Of a stretch of 64,000 nt of DNA, positions 34,301 to 45,742 are shown in pieces (the stretch's first letter is position 1; each line of letters starts with the position of its first letter). The translations under genes were made by a program, and so were the position numbers. The stretch covers positions 4,216,001 to 4,280,000 of the forward strand of contig NZ_CP116257.1 in assembly GCF_027947595.1 (NCBI RefSeq), in the 5' to 3' direction. The notes beneath the pieces are model-generated. The model had not been told where the DNA came from, did not search any database, and saw nothing but the letters and a program-made list of their open reading frames with translations. The DNA is from Streptomyces lienomycini. Lineage in GTDB: Bacteria; Actinomycetota; Actinomycetes; Streptomycetales; Streptomycetaceae.

Positions 34301-37300
34301 CCACGGGCCCCAAGAGCCCGCCGCGCACCGCCGCCGAGAGAGCGGTCCGCGCGGTGATGGCGGACCTGCTCGGCCTGGCCGAGGTCGGGCGGGACGACGA
34401 CTTCTTCTCGCTCGGCGGCCATTCGCTGCTGGCCGGCGGGCTGCTGACCGCCCTGGCCGAGCGGACCGGCGTCCGGTTGCCGGTGCGTTCGCTCTTCGAG
34501 GCGCCCACCGTCGCCGGGCTCGCCGCACTGGTCGACGCGGAGCGGCGCTCGCCGCGGCAGGGCGACACCGCCGACGGCCGGAACGGCGTCGCCGACCGGC
34601 CCGCGCGACTGCCGCTCTCGGCGGGCCAGCACCGTCTGTGGCTGCTGGAACGCATGGGCGAGGGCGGTGACCGCTACCACATACCCGTCGCCCTGCGTCT
34701 TGACGGGGACCTGAATGTTCCTGCTCTGCGGGCGGCCTTCCGCGACCTGCTGGCACGGCACGAGAGTCTGCGGACGGTCTACCCGGAAGACGCCGAAGGA
34801 CCGCACCAGGTCGTGCTGCCGCCCGACGCGTGCGGCATCGAGTTGCACACCGTCCCCGCGACACCGGACGGCAGGCCCGGGGACTTCCCGGCTCCGGAGT
34901 TCGACCTCGCCCGGCGCCCCCCGGTACATGCCCTGCTGGCTCCTGGCACGGAGCGCGCCGGCGACGGTCCCGGGTCGTACCGGCTCATGCTGACCCTCCA
35001 TCACATCGTTACCGACGGCTGGTCGATGGGGCCCCTGGTGCGCGATCTCTGCACGGCCTACCGGGCCCGCGCCGACGGGCACACGCCGCGGTGGGAACCG
35101 CTGCCCGCGCAGTACCCGGACCACGCACTGCGTCAGCGGGCCCGGCTCGGCGACCGGGAGGATCCCGACTCGCTCGCGGCACGGCAGCTGGCGCACTCCC
35201 GGACGGCGCTCGCGGGTTTGCCGCCCGAGCTGCCCCTCCCCCGCGACCGGCCGCGACCGGAGCGCGCCACCTTCCGCGGCGGCCGGGTACCGGTGCGCCT
35301 GGACGCCGCCGAGCACCGCGCACTCGTCTCGCTGGCGCGGGAGGCGGGCGTCAGCCCGTTCATGGTCCTGCACGGCGCGCTCGCCACCCTGCTGCACCGG
35401 CTGGGCGGCGGGGACGACATCGTCGTCGGCACCCCGGTGGCCGGACGCGACGAGGAGGAGTTCCACGACGTCGTGGGGTTCTTCGTCAACACCCTCGTCC
35501 TGCGCGTCGACGTCGGCGGCGACCCCTCCTTCCGAGGGCTGCTGGACCGGGTGCGCACGACGGACCTGAGCGCCTACGGGCGACAGGACCTTCCGTTCGA
35601 GCAGCTGGTGGAGGCGCTGGCACCGGAGCGGTCGCTCTCCCGCCATCCGCTCTTCCAGGTGATGCTCGCCCTGAACAACACCCCCGCTCCCCGGCTCGAC
35701 CTGCCCGGCGTCCGCGCACACCTGCTCCGGCCCGAGCGGACCACCGCCAAGTTCGACCTGACCTGGGACTTCACGGAGAGCCACGGCCCGGACGGTCGCC
35801 CGGACGGGCTGACGGGCGAGGTGGAGTACAGCGCAGAGCTGTTCGACGAGAGCACCGTCCGCCGCTTCGCCGACCACTTCGTCCGGCTGCTCCGGTCGGC
35901 GCTGGACGCGCCCGGGGCGCGGCTGGGCGCCCTTGAGATGCTCACGGAGGACCAGCGCCTCGCGGCCCTCGACACCGGGACGCGCGACGGTTCCGCGGAG
36001 CCGGGGCACGAACTGGTGCACAGCGTCTGCGACGTACTGGAGACACAGGCGGCGGTCACCCCGGGCCGTACCGCGGTGGCCGACGGACGGAACACGGTGT
36101 CGTTCGGTGAACTGGCCGCCGAACTGCACTCCGTCGCCCGGCGTCTGACCGCTGCCGGTGTCCGTCCCCGTGACCGTGTCGCCGTGGCGGTGCCCCGGTC
36201 CGCACGCCAGATCGCCGCCGTCTTCGGCGTACTGCGCGTCGGAGCCGTGTACGTTCCGCTCGACCCGGCGCATCCGGCCGAACGCAACGCGCGGATTTTG
36301 GAATCCGCACGCCCCGCCCTGCTGCTGACCGAGCGGGCCTGCGCGGCGTCGCTCCCCGCTTCCCGCACGCCCGCCCTGTATCTGGAGGAAACGGCCGGCA
36401 CCGGCCCCTCCTCCGGCCCGCCGCCGTTCGACGGACCGCGGGGAGCCGACCCCGCCTACGTGCTGTACACCTCCGGATCCACCGGCCGGCCCAAGGGCGT
36501 CGTCGTCGAGCACCGGGCGCTCGCGAACCTGCTGCGCCACCACGGACGCCACCTGATCGAACCCGCCGAACGAGCCAACAGCGGGCGGCCCCTGCGGGTG
36601 GCCCTGACGGCGGCAGCGACCTTCGACGCCTCCTGGGACCCGCTGCTGTGGATGGCCGCGGGTCACGAGCTGCACCTGGTGGACGACCTGAGCCGCCGCG
36701 ACCCGGAAGCGCTGGTGCGACTGCTGCACGAGCGGCGGATCGACGTGATCGAGACGACGCCGTCCTTCCTCGAACAGCTCCGCGTCTGCGGCCTGTTCGC
36801 CCCCGGCAGGCCCTGGCCGCGCGTCGTGGCCCTCGGAGGAGAGCCGGTACCGGAGAGGTTGTGGAGGGAACTCGCGGACCTGCCCGGCGTGACGGTGTGG
36901 AACCTGTACGGGCCGACCGAGACGACCGTGGACAGCGTGATCGCCCCGGTCACCCCCGCCACCGCCGCCACCATCGGCCACGCGGTCACCGGCATGCGGG
37001 CCCGGGTCCTGGACTCCCGGCTGAACCCCGCACCGCCGGGGGTCACGGGCGAGCTGTACCTGGCCGGGGCCGGCGTGGCCCGCGGGTACGACGGAGCCAC
37101 GGGCCTGACCGCCGACCGGTTCCTCGCGGACCCCTACGGTCCTGCGGGCAGCCGGATGTACCGCACCGGCGACCTGGTGCGCCGACGGCCGGACCACTCC
37201 CTCGTCTTCGTGGGCCGTACCGACTCCCAGGTCAAGGTGCGTGGCTTCCGCGTCGAGACGGGCGAGGTCGAGGCGGCGCTCACCGCGCACCCCGCCGTAC

Positions 37301-40300
37301 GCCAGGCGGTAGTGACCGTCCGCGAGAGCGGGGACGGCGGCCTGCTGGTCGCCTGGGCCGTGCCGGAGGCCGGTGCGAGGCCGACGCCCGGGCAACTGCG
37401 CTCGTTCCTCGGCGACCGGCTCCCCGCCTACATGACGCCCTCGCACCTCACCCTGGTGCCGGAGATCCCGCTGACCGTGAACGGCAAGACGGACTTCACC
37501 GCACTCCCGGAGCCCGGAACGGTCGAACAGGAAGGAGGCGAGCGCCCGCGCACCCCGCAGGAGGAGATTCTGTGCGCGCTGTTCGCCGAGTGCCTCGGCA
37601 CCGGCCCCGTCGGCCGGGACGCCGACTTCTTCGCACTCGGCGGCCACTCGCTGCTGGCCACCCGCGTCGTCAACCGCGTGCGGAGCGCCTTCGGCGTCGA
37701 AGTCCCGGTCCGCGCGCTGTTCGAGGACCCCACGCCCGCCGGACTGGCCCGGCACCTCGACGGCGCCGCGCACCGCCGCCCGTCGCTGCGCCCCCACCCG
37801 GACCGGCCGGTGGACCTCCCGTTGTCCTTCGCGCAGCGACGGCTGTGGTTCCTGAACCGGATGCACTCCGACGACGCCTCCTACAACCTGCCGATGGCGG
37901 TCGGTCTGCGAGGACGCCTGGACACCTCGGCACTGCGCAGCGCGCTGGGCGACGTGGTGGCCCGGCACGAGAGCCTGCGCACCGTCTTCCGGGAGGCCGC
38001 CGACCGAACCGGCTCCCCGGTCCAGCGTGTCCTGTCCCCGGGGGAGAGCCGTCCGACGCTCGCCGTCACGCACAGCACGCCCGAGCAAGCACCCCGGTTG
38101 CTGAGTGAAGCGGCCCGCACGGGGTTCGACCTCACGCGCGACCTGCCGTTGCGGGCCGAGCTGTTGCGGACCGGTGCCGAGGAACACGTCCTGCTGCTGA
38201 CGGTGCACCACATATCCGCCGACGGCTGGTCCATGGGGCCGCTGGCGCAGGACCTCGCCGCCGCGTACGCCTCGCGGACCAGTGGCCGCACACCGGAGTG
38301 GACTCCCCTGCCGGTTCAGTACGCCGACTACGCCCTGTGGCAGCGTGACCTCCTCGGCAGCCCCGACGACCCGGACAGCGTGCACGCACGGCAACTGGCC
38401 TTCTGGCGGGACGCCCTGGCCGGTGCCCCCGCCGAACTGGCGCTGCCGGCGGACCGGCCCCGCCCGGACGTCGCCTCCGGACGCGGCGGAAGCGTCACCC
38501 TTCCGCTCACCGGTGACGACGGCCGCCGGCTCGCGGAGCTGGCCCGACGCGAGGGTGCCAGTACCTTCATGGCACTGCACGCCGTACTCGCTGCGCTGCT
38601 CGACCGGTACGGGGCCGGCGAGGACATCGTCGTCGGCAGCCCGGTGGCCGGTCGCACCGACGAGGCGCTCGCCGGACTGGTGGGCTTCTTCGTCAACACC
38701 CTGACCCTGCGGGTGCGCACCGGGGGCGACCCCGGCTTCCGCGCCCTGCTGGAGCGGGCCCGGGAGGCCGACCTGGCCGCGTACGCGCACCAGGACCTGC
38801 CGTTCGAGTCGCTCGTGGAGCACCTGGCGCCCCCGCGCTCGCTGTCCCGGCACCCGCTGTTCCAGGTGATGCTCTCCCTCAACAACGCCGGTCGTCCCGC
38901 CCTCGAACTCCCCGGCCTGCGCGCCGAGGTGCGGGGTGTGGACACGGCCGCCGCCAAGTTCGACCTGTCGTTCGACTTCTCCGAGCAGTCCGGTGGCGAG
39001 GAGCTGACCGGCGAGCTGCAGTTCGCTCGTGACCTGTTCGACACGGCCACGGCACAGGGCCTCGCCGATTCCTTCGTGGCCCTGCTCCGGCTCGTCGTGG
39101 CCGCCCCCGACACCCCGCTGTCCGGGCACGACCCGCTCGGCCCTCCCGAGCGGGCCGAACAGCCGCGTGCCGAACAGCTCGACCACGGGCGTGGCCCACG
39201 GGCCGTCCCGCGGCACCCGACCGTGGTCGCGGGCTTCGAGGCCACCGCCCGGGCGGCGCGGAGCAGCGACATCGCGGTCCGCTGCGGACCGCACGCGCTC
39301 TCCTTCGCCGAGCTGTTCCAGGACAGCGCCCGCCTCGCCCACCTGCTGCGGGGTCGCGGCGTTGGTCCCGACCGGGCGGTGGCCGTGCTGCTGCCGCGCT
39401 CCGCCGATTCGCTGACCGCGCTGTTCGGCGTACTGACCGCGGGCGGCACCTACGCCCCGCTGGACGACTCCCTCCCGCCGGCGAGGGTGAGCGCCGTACT
39501 GACGGACGCGCGGCCCGCCGTGGTGCTGGCGACCGCGGCCACCGCCGGCGCGATCCCCGAAGGGCCGTGGCAGACCGTCCTGCTGGACTCCGCCGACGTC
39601 CGGGCCGAGCTGGCCGCGCTCCCCAGCGAACCGCCGCGCGGCGCGATGCCGGCGCCCCGCGACGCGGCCTACCTGCTGCACACGTCGGGTTCCACCGGAC
39701 GCCCCAAGGGCGTCGTCGTGGAGCACCGGTCCCTGGCCCAGTTGCGGGAACACCACCGGCAAGCGCTGTTCGAGCCCGCCCGGGCGGCGACCGGACGGCA
39801 CAGGCTGCGGGTCGCGCTGACCGCGTCGCTGTCCTTCGACGCGTCCTTGGACCCCGTGCTCTGGATGCTCGACGGGCACGAGCTCCTGGTCGTCGACAAC
39901 GACACCCGCCGCGACCCGGCCGCTCTCGTCCAGGCCGTGCGCGACGAGCGCGTCGACGTGCTGGAGACCACTCCGAGCCACGCGGCGGCGCTGCTGGACG
40001 CGGGACTGTGCGACCAGGACGCTTCCGGGCACCGCCCGGCCGTCCTCGCGCTCGGCGGCGAAGCCGTGCCGCCCGGCCTGTGGCGGCGGCTGCGTGACGT
40101 TCCCGGCCTCACCGTGTGGAATCTGTACGGCCCCACCGAGACCACCGTGGACACCCTCTACGCGTCGGTGCGGGACACCGACCGGCCCGTGCTCGGTGAG
40201 CCCGTCGCCGGCACCCGCTGCCACGTGCTCGACCGCTTCCTGCGGCCGGCCGCGCCGAACGCGACCGGCGAGCTGTATCTGGCGGGTACGAGTCTGGCCC

Positions 40301-41847
40301 GCGGCTACCTCGGGCGGCCGGCCGAGACCGCCGCTCGCTTCGTGCCGGATCCGTTCGGTCCCCCGGGCGAACGCATGTACCGCACCGGCGACCTCGTGCG
40401 CCGCACGACGGACGGACGACTGGAGTTCCGCGGCCGTGCCGACGGGCAGTTGAAGGTGCGCGGCTTCCGCGTGGAACCCGACGAGATCGTCGCCGCGCTG
40501 GAGCGGCAGCCCGGCGTATCCCGCGCGGCCGTGGCGATCCGCTCCGTGGGCTCGACGGACGCCCACGGCACGGCGCAGCTGATCGCCTACGTGGTGACCG
40601 ACGACGAGACGCCGACGGCCGACGGACCGGCCGCCCCGGGCCGTGACGCGCTGCGCGCGGCCCTCACCGCGGAACTGCCCGGATACATGGTTCCCGCCGC
40701 GTTCGTCACCCTCGACGCGCTGCCCCTGACCCCCAGCGGCAAGCTCGACGGCAACGCCCTGCCGGCACCGGGCGAGGAGCATCTGGCACGCGGGGCCGGC
40801 CGGCCGCCGGCCGGTCCGCGCGAGGACCTGCTGTGCGCCCTGTTCGCGGAATCGCTCGGCGTCGAGCGGTGCTGGTCCGACGACGACTTCTTCGCCCTCG
40901 GCGGCCATTCCCTGCTGGCGGCCCGACTGCTGGCCCGGGTCCGGGAGGCCACCGGGACCGAGCTCGGCATCAGGGACCTGTTCGAGGCGCCGACCCCGGC
41001 CGGCCTCGCGACCGCGCTCGCGGCGCGCGAGGGCGACGCGGACGCCGGCCGCCCGGGCGCGGACCTCGACTGCCTGCTGCCGCTGCGTGTCAACGGCGCC
41101 CTGCCGCCGCTGTTCTGCGTGCATCCGGCCGGGGGCCTGGCCTGGTCCTACGGGGGCCTTCTCCAACACGTCGCCGACCGGCCGGTGTACGGGCTCCAGA
41201 CGCCCAACCTGGCCGGTACGCGGCGCTTCCCCGACAGCATCGAGGCGATGGCGGCCCACTACGTCGACCGGCTGCGCGGCGTGCAGCCGCACGGTCCCTA
41301 CCGGTTGCTCGGCTGGTCCTTCGGCGGCAACGTCGTCCAGGAGATCGCCGTCCAACTCCAGGAAGCGGGCGAGGAGGTGGCGCTGCTGGCCGTCATGGAC
41401 GCCTTCCCCGTGCCGCCCGCCGACGGTCTGGAGGACGCGGGGCGCGATGTCGTCTTCCGTGCCCTGCTGACCGCCCTCGGCGTCGACCTGTCCGCCTGGG
41501 ACGCCGACGCGCCCCTGGACGCGGGGGCCGTGCGCGACGCGTTGCGTGACACCGGCAGCCCCCTCGGCGCTCTGGAGCCGGAGGCCATCGGGACCATGGT
41601 CGGCAACTTCGCCGACCAGGCCCGGCTCATGCGCCGGTACGTACCGCGGACGTTCCGCGGCGACGTGCTCTTCTTCCGCGCCACGGAAGAGGACCCCGCG
41701 AACGGCCTTGTCCCCGCCCTGTGGGCTCCGTACGTCGACGGCGCCCTGGTGGTGCACGACGTGCCGTGCGGGCACGCCCAGATGCTCCGTCCCGACTCCC
41801 GGGCCGTCGTCGGACCCGTCCTCGACGCGGCGCTGCGCGCCACCTGA
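31363..41847 (+). CDS. Three-module nonribosomal peptide synthetase with terminal thioesterase
   Basis: A 3494-residue NRPS with order C1-A1-T1-C2-A2-T2-C3-A3-T3-TE. C1 (about 1-430) has HHLVLDG at 141-147; C2 and C3 have HHIVTDG at 1213 and HHISADG at 2282. A1, A2 and A3 each show [15 protein letters not shown] loops (about 617, 1702, 2773), YGPTETTVD and the A10 lysine (SNGK, VNGK, PSGK). Carrier serines in GGHS are at about 1021, 2096 and 3183. The TE has GWSFGG (Ser about 3319) and a CGHAQML histidine. There is no epimerase, methyltransferase or reductase domain. C1 resembles first condensation domains of synthetases that begin with an acyl or aryl starter. All three A domains share the shortened FDAS(W/L)DP loop, an acidic Glu in E-T-T-P-S and an Asp after TTV, so they probably take similar amino acids. 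It is followed by MbtH and exporter genes. Confidence 0.95.
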   Translation: MAEEGTVRLPLTAAQESLWFAHHLRPLDPGFTIAEYVDIEGQLDLGTLRRAVTHVSREIEALRTTITDASSSGAAGQCVRPGPGLGVSLVDLSASANGETDAHRAMRRGLATPVDVTRGPVTALVLYRLSASRHLLYLRTHHLVLDGYGAALALGRIAETYGLLAAGTDVAAKPLPLGPLVSEARQYTRSAHYVEDAAYWRDQLEGAPAAERLTDGTASPGAEVLRKSAVLDGARWRRLRDGARRGRVAWPALFVAGTAAYTHRMRGTQDLLLGMPVTGRRSRIARQTPGMMSQIVPLRLRMSPAASVQDLLRQVSLAMRGALRHQRFPAEELRRGLGLVRGDSLVGPSVNVLAFDENLRFGSATGSLHNLSLGPVEDLTLAVHPAAGDAGARVDVLANAALYDEAAAQGHLERILRLTEELVSDLERPISTLDLTGPDERNRVLALGRHVPRTSAAADTLSAPAGAGEPTLPEVLARLAREAPEAPAVDDGTRSLTFAELDRAVDTAASALRADGAGPGTTVAVALPRSVDTVVAPLAVLRSGAVYLPVDVSHPVERIARLLAEATPVILVCDPGSTVAGTAPAETAVRSLSQSHGTVSRAPFAGPRAEDAAYLIHTSGSTGRPKGVLVEHRSLSNLLAHHRLESHASAELAAGRRLCVALTAATSFDASWDPLLWMLAGHRLHIVDDATRRDPEALVAFLRAERIDVVETTPSFLQQMVAAGLTAGHPASDGGSLHRPLVIALGGEAVNSELWQRLSSERGLLAYNFYGPTETTVDAVTARVGGREPVIGRPVRGARCYVLDAALRLLPCGATGELYLAGEGVARGYAGQPGLTADRFLADPFGEPGARMYRTGDLVRWHENGSLEFAGRSDTQIKVRGQRVETGEIESALTALPGIAQAAVVLRGDGPGDTLAAYLVPTPDDAGADVRCDRRPVRDALAAALPAHMVPAAYAVTDRLPLTSNGKLDTSSLPEAAAVATGPKSPPRTAAERAVRAVMADLLGLAEVGRDDDFFSLGGHSLLAGGLLTALAERTGVRLPVRSLFEAPTVAGLAALVDAERRSPRQGDTADGRNGVADRPARLPLSAGQHRLWLLERMGEGGDRYHIPVALRLDGDLNVPALRAAFRDLLARHESLRTVYPEDAEGPHQVVLPPDACGIELHTVPATPDGRPGDFPAPEFDLARRPPVHALLAPGTERAGDGPGSYRLMLTLHHIVTDGWSMGPLVRDLCTAYRARADGHTPRWEPLPAQYPDHALRQRARLGDREDPDSLAARQLAHSRTALAGLPPELPLPRDRPRPERATFRGGRVPVRLDAAEHRALVSLAREAGVSPFMVLHGALATLLHRLGGGDDIVVGTPVAGRDEEEFHDVVGFFVNTLVLRVDVGGDPSFRGLLDRVRTTDLSAYGRQDLPFEQLVEALAPERSLSRHPLFQVMLALNNTPAPRLDLPGVRAHLLRPERTTAKFDLTWDFTESHGPDGRPDGLTGEVEYSAELFDESTVRRFADHFVRLLRSALDAPGARLGALEMLTEDQRLAALDTGTRDGSAEPGHELVHSVCDVLETQAAVTPGRTAVADGRNTVSFGELAAELHSVARRLTAAGVRPRDRVAVAVPRSARQIAAVFGVLRVGAVYVPLDPAHPAERNARILESARPALLLTERACAASLPASRTPALYLEETAGTGPSSGPPPFDGPRGADPAYVLYTSGSTGRPKGVVVEHRALANLLRHHGRHLIEPAERANSGRPLRVALTAAATFDASWDPLLWMAAGHELHLVDDLSRRDPEALVRLLHERRIDVIETTPSFLEQLRVCGLFAPGRPWPRVVALGGEPVPERLWRELADLPGVTVWNLYGPTETTVDSVIAPVTPATAATIGHAVTGMRARVLDSRLNPAPPGVTGELYLAGAGVARGYDGATGLTADRFLADPYGPAGSRMYRTGDLVRRRPDHSLVFVGRTDSQVKVRGFRVETGEVEAALTAHPAVRQAVVTVRESGDGGLLVAWAVPEAGARPTPGQLRSFLGDRLPAYMTPSHLTLVPEIPLTVNGKTDFTALPEPGTVEQEGGERPRTPQEEILCALFAECLGTGPVGRDADFFALGGHSLLATRVVNRVRSAFGVEVPVRALFEDPTPAGLARHLDGAAHRRPSLRPHPDRPVDLPLSFAQRRLWFLNRMHSDDASYNLPMAVGLRGRLDTSALRSALGDVVARHESLRTVFREAADRTGSPVQRVLSPGESRPTLAVTHSTPEQAPRLLSEAARTGFDLTRDLPLRAELLRTGAEEHVLLLTVHHISADGWSMGPLAQDLAAAYASRTSGRTPEWTPLPVQYADYALWQRDLLGSPDDPDSVHARQLAFWRDALAGAPAELALPADRPRPDVASGRGGSVTLPLTGDDGRRLAELARREGASTFMALHAVLAALLDRYGAGEDIVVGSPVAGRTDEALAGLVGFFVNTLTLRVRTGGDPGFRALLERAREADLAAYAHQDLPFESLVEHLAPPRSLSRHPLFQVMLSLNNAGRPALELPGLRAEVRGVDTAAAKFDLSFDFSEQSGGEELTGELQFARDLFDTATAQGLADSFVALLRLVVAAPDTPLSGHDPLGPPERAEQPRAEQLDHGRGPRAVPRHPTVVAGFEATARAARSSDIAVRCGPHALSFAELFQDSARLAHLLRGRGVGPDRAVAVLLPRSADSLTALFGVLTAGGTYAPLDDSLPPARVSAVLTDARPAVVLATAATAGAIPEGPWQTVLLDSADVRAELAALPSEPPRGAMPAPRDAAYLLHTSGSTGRPKGVVVEHRSLAQLREHHRQALFEPARAATGRHRLRVALTASLSFDASLDPVLWMLDGHELLVVDNDTRRDPAALVQAVRDERVDVLETTPSHAAALLDAGLCDQDASGHRPAVLALGGEAVPPGLWRRLRDVPGLTVWNLYGPTETTVDTLYASVRDTDRPVLGEPVAGTRCHVLDRFLRPAAPNATGELYLAGTSLARGYLGRPAETAARFVPDPFGPPGERMYRTGDLVRRTTDGRLEFRGRADGQLKVRGFRVEPDEIVAALERQPGVSRAAVAIRSVGSTDAHGTAQLIAYVVTDDETPTADGPAAPGRDALRAALTAELPGYMVPAAFVTLDALPLTPSGKLDGNALPAPGEEHLARGAGRPPAGPREDLLCALFAESLGVERCWSDDDFFALGGHSLLAARLLARVREATGTELGIRDLFEAPTPAGLATALAAREGDADAGRPGADLDCLLPLRVNGALPPLFCVHPAGGLAWSYGGLLQHVADRPVYGLQTPNLAGTRRFPDSIEAMAAHYVDRLRGVQPHGPYRLLGWSFGGNVVQEIAVQLQEAGEEVALLAVMDAFPVPPADGLEDAGRDVVFRALLTALGVDLSAWDADAPLDAGAVRDALRDTGSPLGALEPEAIGTMVGNFADQARLMRRYVPRTFRGDVLFFRATEEDPANGLVPALWAPYVDGALVVHDVPCGHAQMLRPDSRAVVGPVLDAALRAT

Positions 41848-41944
41848 ACCGGCCGCACCGGGCGACCGCGTCCGGCCGCCGGACTACCGAAGCGGTATCC
41901 AGAGCAGTCCAGTTCCCCCACCGAAACAGGAGAGCGTCCGCACC

Positions 41945-42148
41945 ATGACCAACCCCTTCGACAACCCCGCCGTCCAGCACCGCGTCCTGGTCAACGACGA
42001 GGGCCAGCACTCCCTGTGGCCCGAGTTCGCCGACGTCCCCGCGGGCTGGCGTCCCGTCCACGGGCCCACGACCCGCGAGGCATGCATCGCCTACGTCGAC
42101 GCCCACTGGACGGACCTCACCCCCCGCAGCGCGCTGGCCGCCCGGTGA
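41945..42148 (+). CDS. MbtH-like protein
   Basis: A 67-residue MbtH-family protein, a chaperone-like partner that binds the adenylation domains of NRPSs and is often needed for their activity. The family signature is present: [33 protein letters not shown], and the C-terminal [14 protein letters not shown] with its conserved tryptophan. It starts at ATG 41945, 97 bp after the NRPS, preceded by AGGAGAG. Its TGA overlaps the GTG of the ABC ATPase gene (GTGA), so MbtH and exporter are co-translated with the synthetase operon. Confidence 0.97.
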   Translation: MTNPFDNPAVQHRVLVNDEGQHSLWPEFADVPAGWRPVHGPTTREACIAYVDAHWTDLTPRSALAAR

Positions 42149-43251
42149 AGGCCTCCGGAGTGAACCTCCTGGGTCCGGTCGGGCAGCCCCTGCCCCGACC
42201 AGGCCGTGCCGTCTCGGAGGCGGCGCCCGGCGGAACGCGGGACATGATCGTGGCCGAGGGGCTCACCCGCAGCTTCGGCGACCGCCGGGCCCTCGCAGGC
42301 ATCGACCTGAGGGTCCCGGCGGGCAGCGTCCTCGGCCTGCTCGGCCCCAACGGCGCGGGCAAGACCACCACCGTGCGCATCCTCACGACACTGCTGCGCC
42401 CGGACGGCGGCCGCGCCACGGTCGCCGGACACGACATCGCGGATGCGCCGGAGGCCGTACGCACACGCATCGGTCTGTCCGGCCAGTACGCCGCCGTCGA
42501 CGAACGCCTGACCGCGCGCGAGAATCTCCACCTCGTCGCCCGTCTGTACGGCATGAGCCGCCGAGCGGCCCGTCGGCGCACCGGCGACCTGCTCGACCGG
42601 TTCTCCCTCAATGAGGCGGCCGATCGGCCCAGTGGAGGCTTCTCCGGTGGTATGCGTCGCCGGCTGGACCTCGCCGGTGCTCTGACCGCCCGGCCTGCCG
42701 TCGTCTTCCTCGACGAGCCCACCACGGGCCTCGATCCCCGCGGTCGCGCCGAGACGTGGCAGGCGGTGCAGGACCTGGTGGCGGACGGCACCACTGTCCT
42801 GCTCACCACCCAGTACCTGGAGGAGGCCGACCGGCTCGCGGACTCCATAGCCGTCATCGACCACGGCCGCGTCATCGCCCGCGGCACCTCGAACGAGTTG
42901 AAGGAGGCCGTCGGAGGAGAGCGGATCACGCTCAGCCCGGCGGTGCCGCAGACCGTCGGGGCGATCGCCGAGGTGCTGGCCGCGCTGGGTCCGTACCGGC
43001 CGGAGACGGACCGGCGCACCGGTCGGGTCTCGGTGGCCACCGACCTCGGCGCGGCAGCACTGCAGCGCGCCCTCGGCGCCCTGGCGGAGGCCCGCCTCGG
43101 TGTGCGGGACGTGTCCCTGGCGCCACCCACTCTCGACGACGTGTTCCTGGCGCTGACCGGCAAGCCCCGCCCCTGCGACGATCCCGTCGACACGGAGCGG
43201 CCCCGGCAGCGCGCCGGGTCCGGGAAGGGAGCGCACGCATGGCGACGGTGA
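42145..43251 (+). CDS. ABC transporter ATP-binding protein (drug-exporter, DrrA-like)
   Basis: ATPase of an ABC-2 type exporter. Walker A is [18 protein letters not shown]-loop near [14 protein letters not shown], signature [19 protein letters not shown], Walker [16 protein letters not shown], and the switch histidine region is replaced by [11 protein letters not shown], as is typical for DrrA-type ATPases. The C-terminal DrrA extension ends [14 protein letters not shown]. The start is GTG 42145, overlapping the MbtH stop as GTGA (368 aa). ATG 42244 would give the more typical length of about 335 residues and cannot be excluded. With the next gene it probably exports the NRPS product and gives self-resistance. 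Confidence 0.92.
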   Translation: MKASGVNLLGPVGQPLPRPGRAVSEAAPGGTRDMIVAEGLTRSFGDRRALAGIDLRVPAGSVLGLLGPNGAGKTTTVRILTTLLRPDGGRATVAGHDIADAPEAVRTRIGLSGQYAAVDERLTARENLHLVARLYGMSRRAARRRTGDLLDRFSLNEAADRPSGGFSGGMRRRLDLAGALTARPAVVFLDEPTTGLDPRGRAETWQAVQDLVADGTTVLLTTQYLEEADRLADSIAVIDHGRVIARGTSNELKEAVGGERITLSPAVPQTVGAIAEVLAALGPYRPETDRRTGRVSVATDLGAAALQRALGALAEARLGVRDVSLAPPTLDDVFLALTGKPRPCDDPVDTERPRQRAGSGKGAHAWRR

Positions 43252-44069
43252 ACCCGGTCGCGCAGAAGCCGGCCGGACCGGCCGGTACCGTCCGCGACGG
43301 ACTGCTGATCGCCGAGCGCAACCTGCTCAACCTGCGCCGCACGCCCGGAGCGCTCGTCGCCGCCCTCGTCCAGCCGTTGATGTTCGTCCTGCTGCTCGCC
43401 TACGTCTTCGGCGGCAGCCTGGGCGGTGCGGAGTACCGCTCGTTCCTGATGGGCGGGATCTTCGCGCAGGCCGTCACCTTCAACGCCTCGTTCACGGCGA
43501 TCGGGCTGGCCGCGGACATGGACAAGGGCATGGTCGACCGGTTCCGTGCGCTGCCCATGCCGCGTGGCTCCGTGATCCTCGGCCGCACGCTGTCCGACCT
43601 CACGATGAGCGCCGTCACGCTCACCGTCACCTCGCTGTGCGGGCTCCTGATCGGCTGGCGGGTGGAGGGCTCCGTGCTGGGTGCCGTGGCCGCCTACGGA
43701 CTGATCCTGCTCTTCGCCTTCGCCATGTCGTGGGTCGGTGCCACGATCGGCCTCGTGGCCCGAAGCGTCGAAGTCGCGCAGAGCGCGGGGCTCGTCTGGC
43801 TCTTTCCCGTCACCTTCGTGTCGGGTGCCTTCGTCTCCGTCGCCACGATGCCCGGCCCGTTGCGCACGATCGCCGAGTGGAACCCGGTCTCCGCCACCGC
43901 GACGGCCGCCCGCTCCCTCTTCGGCAACGAGGCCCCGCCGACGATGGTCCCGCCGGACTCCTGGCCGGTCGAGCACGCGACCGGGTACGCGCTGCTGTGT
44001 ACGGCCGCCATCATCGCCGTCTTCATGCCCCTGGCCGTGGGCCGGTACCGACGCGTCGCCCGGGGCTGA
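43239..44069 (+). CDS. ABC-2 type permease (DrrB-like)
   Basis: A 276-residue membrane protein with about six helices (LVAALVQPLMFVLLLAYVFG; SFLMGGIFAQAVTFNASFTA; LTVTSLCGLLIGW; VAAYGLILLFAFAMSWVGAT; GLVWLFPVTFVSGAFVS; ALLCTAAIIAVFMPL). The ABC-2 signatures DRFRALPMPRGSVILGR and EWNPVSATATAARSLFGN are present. ATG 43239 has GGAAGGGAG just upstream and overlaps the end of the ATPase gene by 13 bp. It forms the membrane channel of the exporter and is the last gene of the NRPS operon. The 213-bp gap to the converging FAD gene includes a short unidentified coding-like stretch at about 44150-44275. Confidence 0.92.
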   Translation: MATVNPVAQKPAGPAGTVRDGLLIAERNLLNLRRTPGALVAALVQPLMFVLLLAYVFGGSLGGAEYRSFLMGGIFAQAVTFNASFTAIGLAADMDKGMVDRFRALPMPRGSVILGRTLSDLTMSAVTLTVTSLCGLLIGWRVEGSVLGAVAAYGLILLFAFAMSWVGATIGLVARSVEVAQSAGLVWLFPVTFVSGAFVSVATMPGPLRTIAEWNPVSATATAARSLFGNEAPPTMVPPDSWPVEHATGYALLCTAAIIAVFMPLAVGRYRRVARG

Positions 44070-44282
44070 GGCGTCGGCGGCAGCGGTGCGGTCGCCCGGC
44101 GGACCGAGGGCCGGGCGAGGCGCGGTGCGCGGTGGGTTCGCGGCGGGGCCACCAACCGTGACACCACCGCTGCCTCCCCCCTGTCCGCGGCCACGCTTCG
44201 TCAGGACCTCGACCTGGGCGAGAGTGACCGCGGCCGCGCTCCGGCCGACCGGTCCGAGTTCGACGACGCCTGATCCTCGCGG

Positions 44283-45533
44283 TCATCGCTGCCGTCCCGC
44301 GTCGGCGGACACCTCCCGCGCGGCGCGCGCACCCGACGCCAGGGCGCCCTGCACGGAGCCCGTCGCCCGGTAGTCCCCGCACACGTACCTTCCCGGACCG
44401 AGGCGGGCGGTGCGGCTCAGCGGCCAGGGAGGGAGCATCGCCGGCAGCGCCCCCTCGACCGTGTAGGCGGCGACCTGGTGCCAGTCGCCCGTGTCGGTGC
44501 CGTACAGCTCGGCCAGACGCCGGAGCGTCGCCTCTGATCTGCCGGGGAGGTCTCCTCCCAGTACGGAGGTGGAGACCAACGCGGTGCGGGGAGGCGCGTA
44601 GGCGGGAGCCACCTCGCTGAGTACGCAGGTGTTCAGAACCGCGCCGCTGCTGTCCACCATCAGGGTCGGTTCAGGCATCGGGGTTCTGTCGGTGGCGTGG
44701 TAGTAGGTGGTGACGGTACGGGTGTCCGGCACGGTCAGGCCCCTGAGCAGGCGGGCGGCGGTCGCCGGGTCCGTGGCCACGACGACCGTCCTGGACGGCA
44801 CCTCGCTGCCGTCGCTCAGCAGCACTCCGGCGTCGGTGACCTCCGCGACGGACGTGCCGAGGCGCAGGACGCCGTCGGGCAGGCCGGCGGCGAGCCGGGC
44901 GGGTACGGCGCCGATGCCCTTCTCCGGAAGGCACAGGGACCCTCGCACCATGCTTCGCCAGACGAGGTGGAAGAAGCGCGCGGAGGTCTCCAGCCGGTCT
45001 TCCAGGAACACGCCGGACAGGAACGGCCGCAGGATGTCGGCGATCACGCCGTCCGAAACTCCGGCCCGGGTCAGGGCCGCCGAGGTGGCGCCGTCCCCGC
45101 GCCCTTTGGTGACGGAAGCGGGCAGCACGGCGTCGCGCGCGGTGAGTGCCGCCAGCGCGGCCAGGTCGCGGGCCGAGAAGATCCGCCCCGGCAGCAGCTC
45201 CCCCACCGCGCCGGGCTCCCGCGTCGGGTCGGTGACACGGACCCGGCCCTTCGGTGTGTGCGCGACGACGCCCGCCGTGAACGGCCGCAGTCTCAGGCTC
45301 CTCAGGTCCAGACGTCGCTTCACCTGCGGATACGAGGTGTTGAACACCTGAAATCCGCGGTCCAGCAGGAATCCGTCCTGCCGGTCCGTGCGCATCCGGC
45401 CGCCCACACCGTCCGATGCCTCCAGCAGGGTCACCCGCCATCCGGCACGGCACAGGTCCAGCGCGCACGCGAGGCCGGCCAGGCCCGCGCCCACGACGAC
45501 GGCGCTCGGCCCCCGGCGGTGTTCGTCGGTCAT
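44283..45533 (-). CDS. FAD-dependent amine-oxidase-like protein
   Basis: A 416-residue flavoprotein of the monoamine oxidase/protoporphyrinogen oxidase/phytoene desaturase superfamily. The N-terminal dinucleotide-binding motif is VVVGAGLAGLACALDLCRAG, followed by LLEASDGVGGRMRTDRQDGF, and the C-terminal FAD-contact segment is ALPAMLPPW through RYVCGDYRATGSVQGALASG. ATG 45533 has GAGGAG seven bases upstream. Members of this subgroup near biosynthetic genes often carry out amine or C-C oxidations, but the substrate is not predictable. It converges with the NRPS operon and lies directly downstream, on the same strand, of the decarboxylase gene at 45743. Confidence 0.88.
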   Translation of the reverse strand: MTDEHRRGPSAVVVGAGLAGLACALDLCRAGWRVTLLEASDGVGGRMRTDRQDGFLLDRGFQVFNTSYPQVKRRLDLRSLRLRPFTAGVVAHTPKGRVRVTDPTREPGAVGELLPGRIFSARDLAALAALTARDAVLPASVTKGRGDGATSAALTRAGVSDGVIADILRPFLSGVFLEDRLETSARFFHLVWRSMVRGSLCLPEKGIGAVPARLAAGLPDGVLRLGTSVAEVTDAGVLLSDGSEVPSRTVVVATDPATAARLLRGLTVPDTRTVTTYYHATDRTPMPEPTLMVDSSGAVLNTCVLSEVAPAYAPPRTALVSTSVLGGDLPGRSEATLRRLAELYGTDTGDWHQVAAYTVEGALPAMLPPWPLSRTARLGPGRYVCGDYRATGSVQGALASGARAAREVSADAGRQR

Positions 45534-45742
45534 GCTCTGCTCCTCGCTTGCGCGACGGGTTGGAGGGAGTGACGTGCTACGGAAGGGGTCCGTTGTCAGG
45601 GGCGGTCGCGGCCGCGCATGTGCGTGCTCCTGGTGGTCGATGCCGCGGAGGTGTTGTACCGGTCGTCTGCGCACGCCGCGAGGTCCCCCCAGAAGATCGA
45701 AGGGGTTGTCGAAGCGGAGACCGCGGCAGACAGGGAGTCAGC

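Noticed and set aside
33160..41775. An 8.6-kb open frame antisense to the NRPS
   Set aside because: It is the antisense shadow of the NRPS reading frame, rich in Arg, Gly and Ala with no domain signature; the NRPS has complete motifs throughout.
31363..41847. Assigning the NRPS as a catecholate siderophore synthetase (EntF-like)
   Set aside because: Only the first condensation domain and MbtH suggest this; there are no dihydroxybenzoate genes, siderophore receptor or iron-box sequence nearby.
44150..44275. Short plus-strand coding-like stretch after the ABC permease (TLRQDLDLGESDRGRAPADR)
   Set aside because: About 40 residues, no start codon or ribosome binding site found and no recognised family; too weak to annotate, though it could be a precursor peptide fragment.
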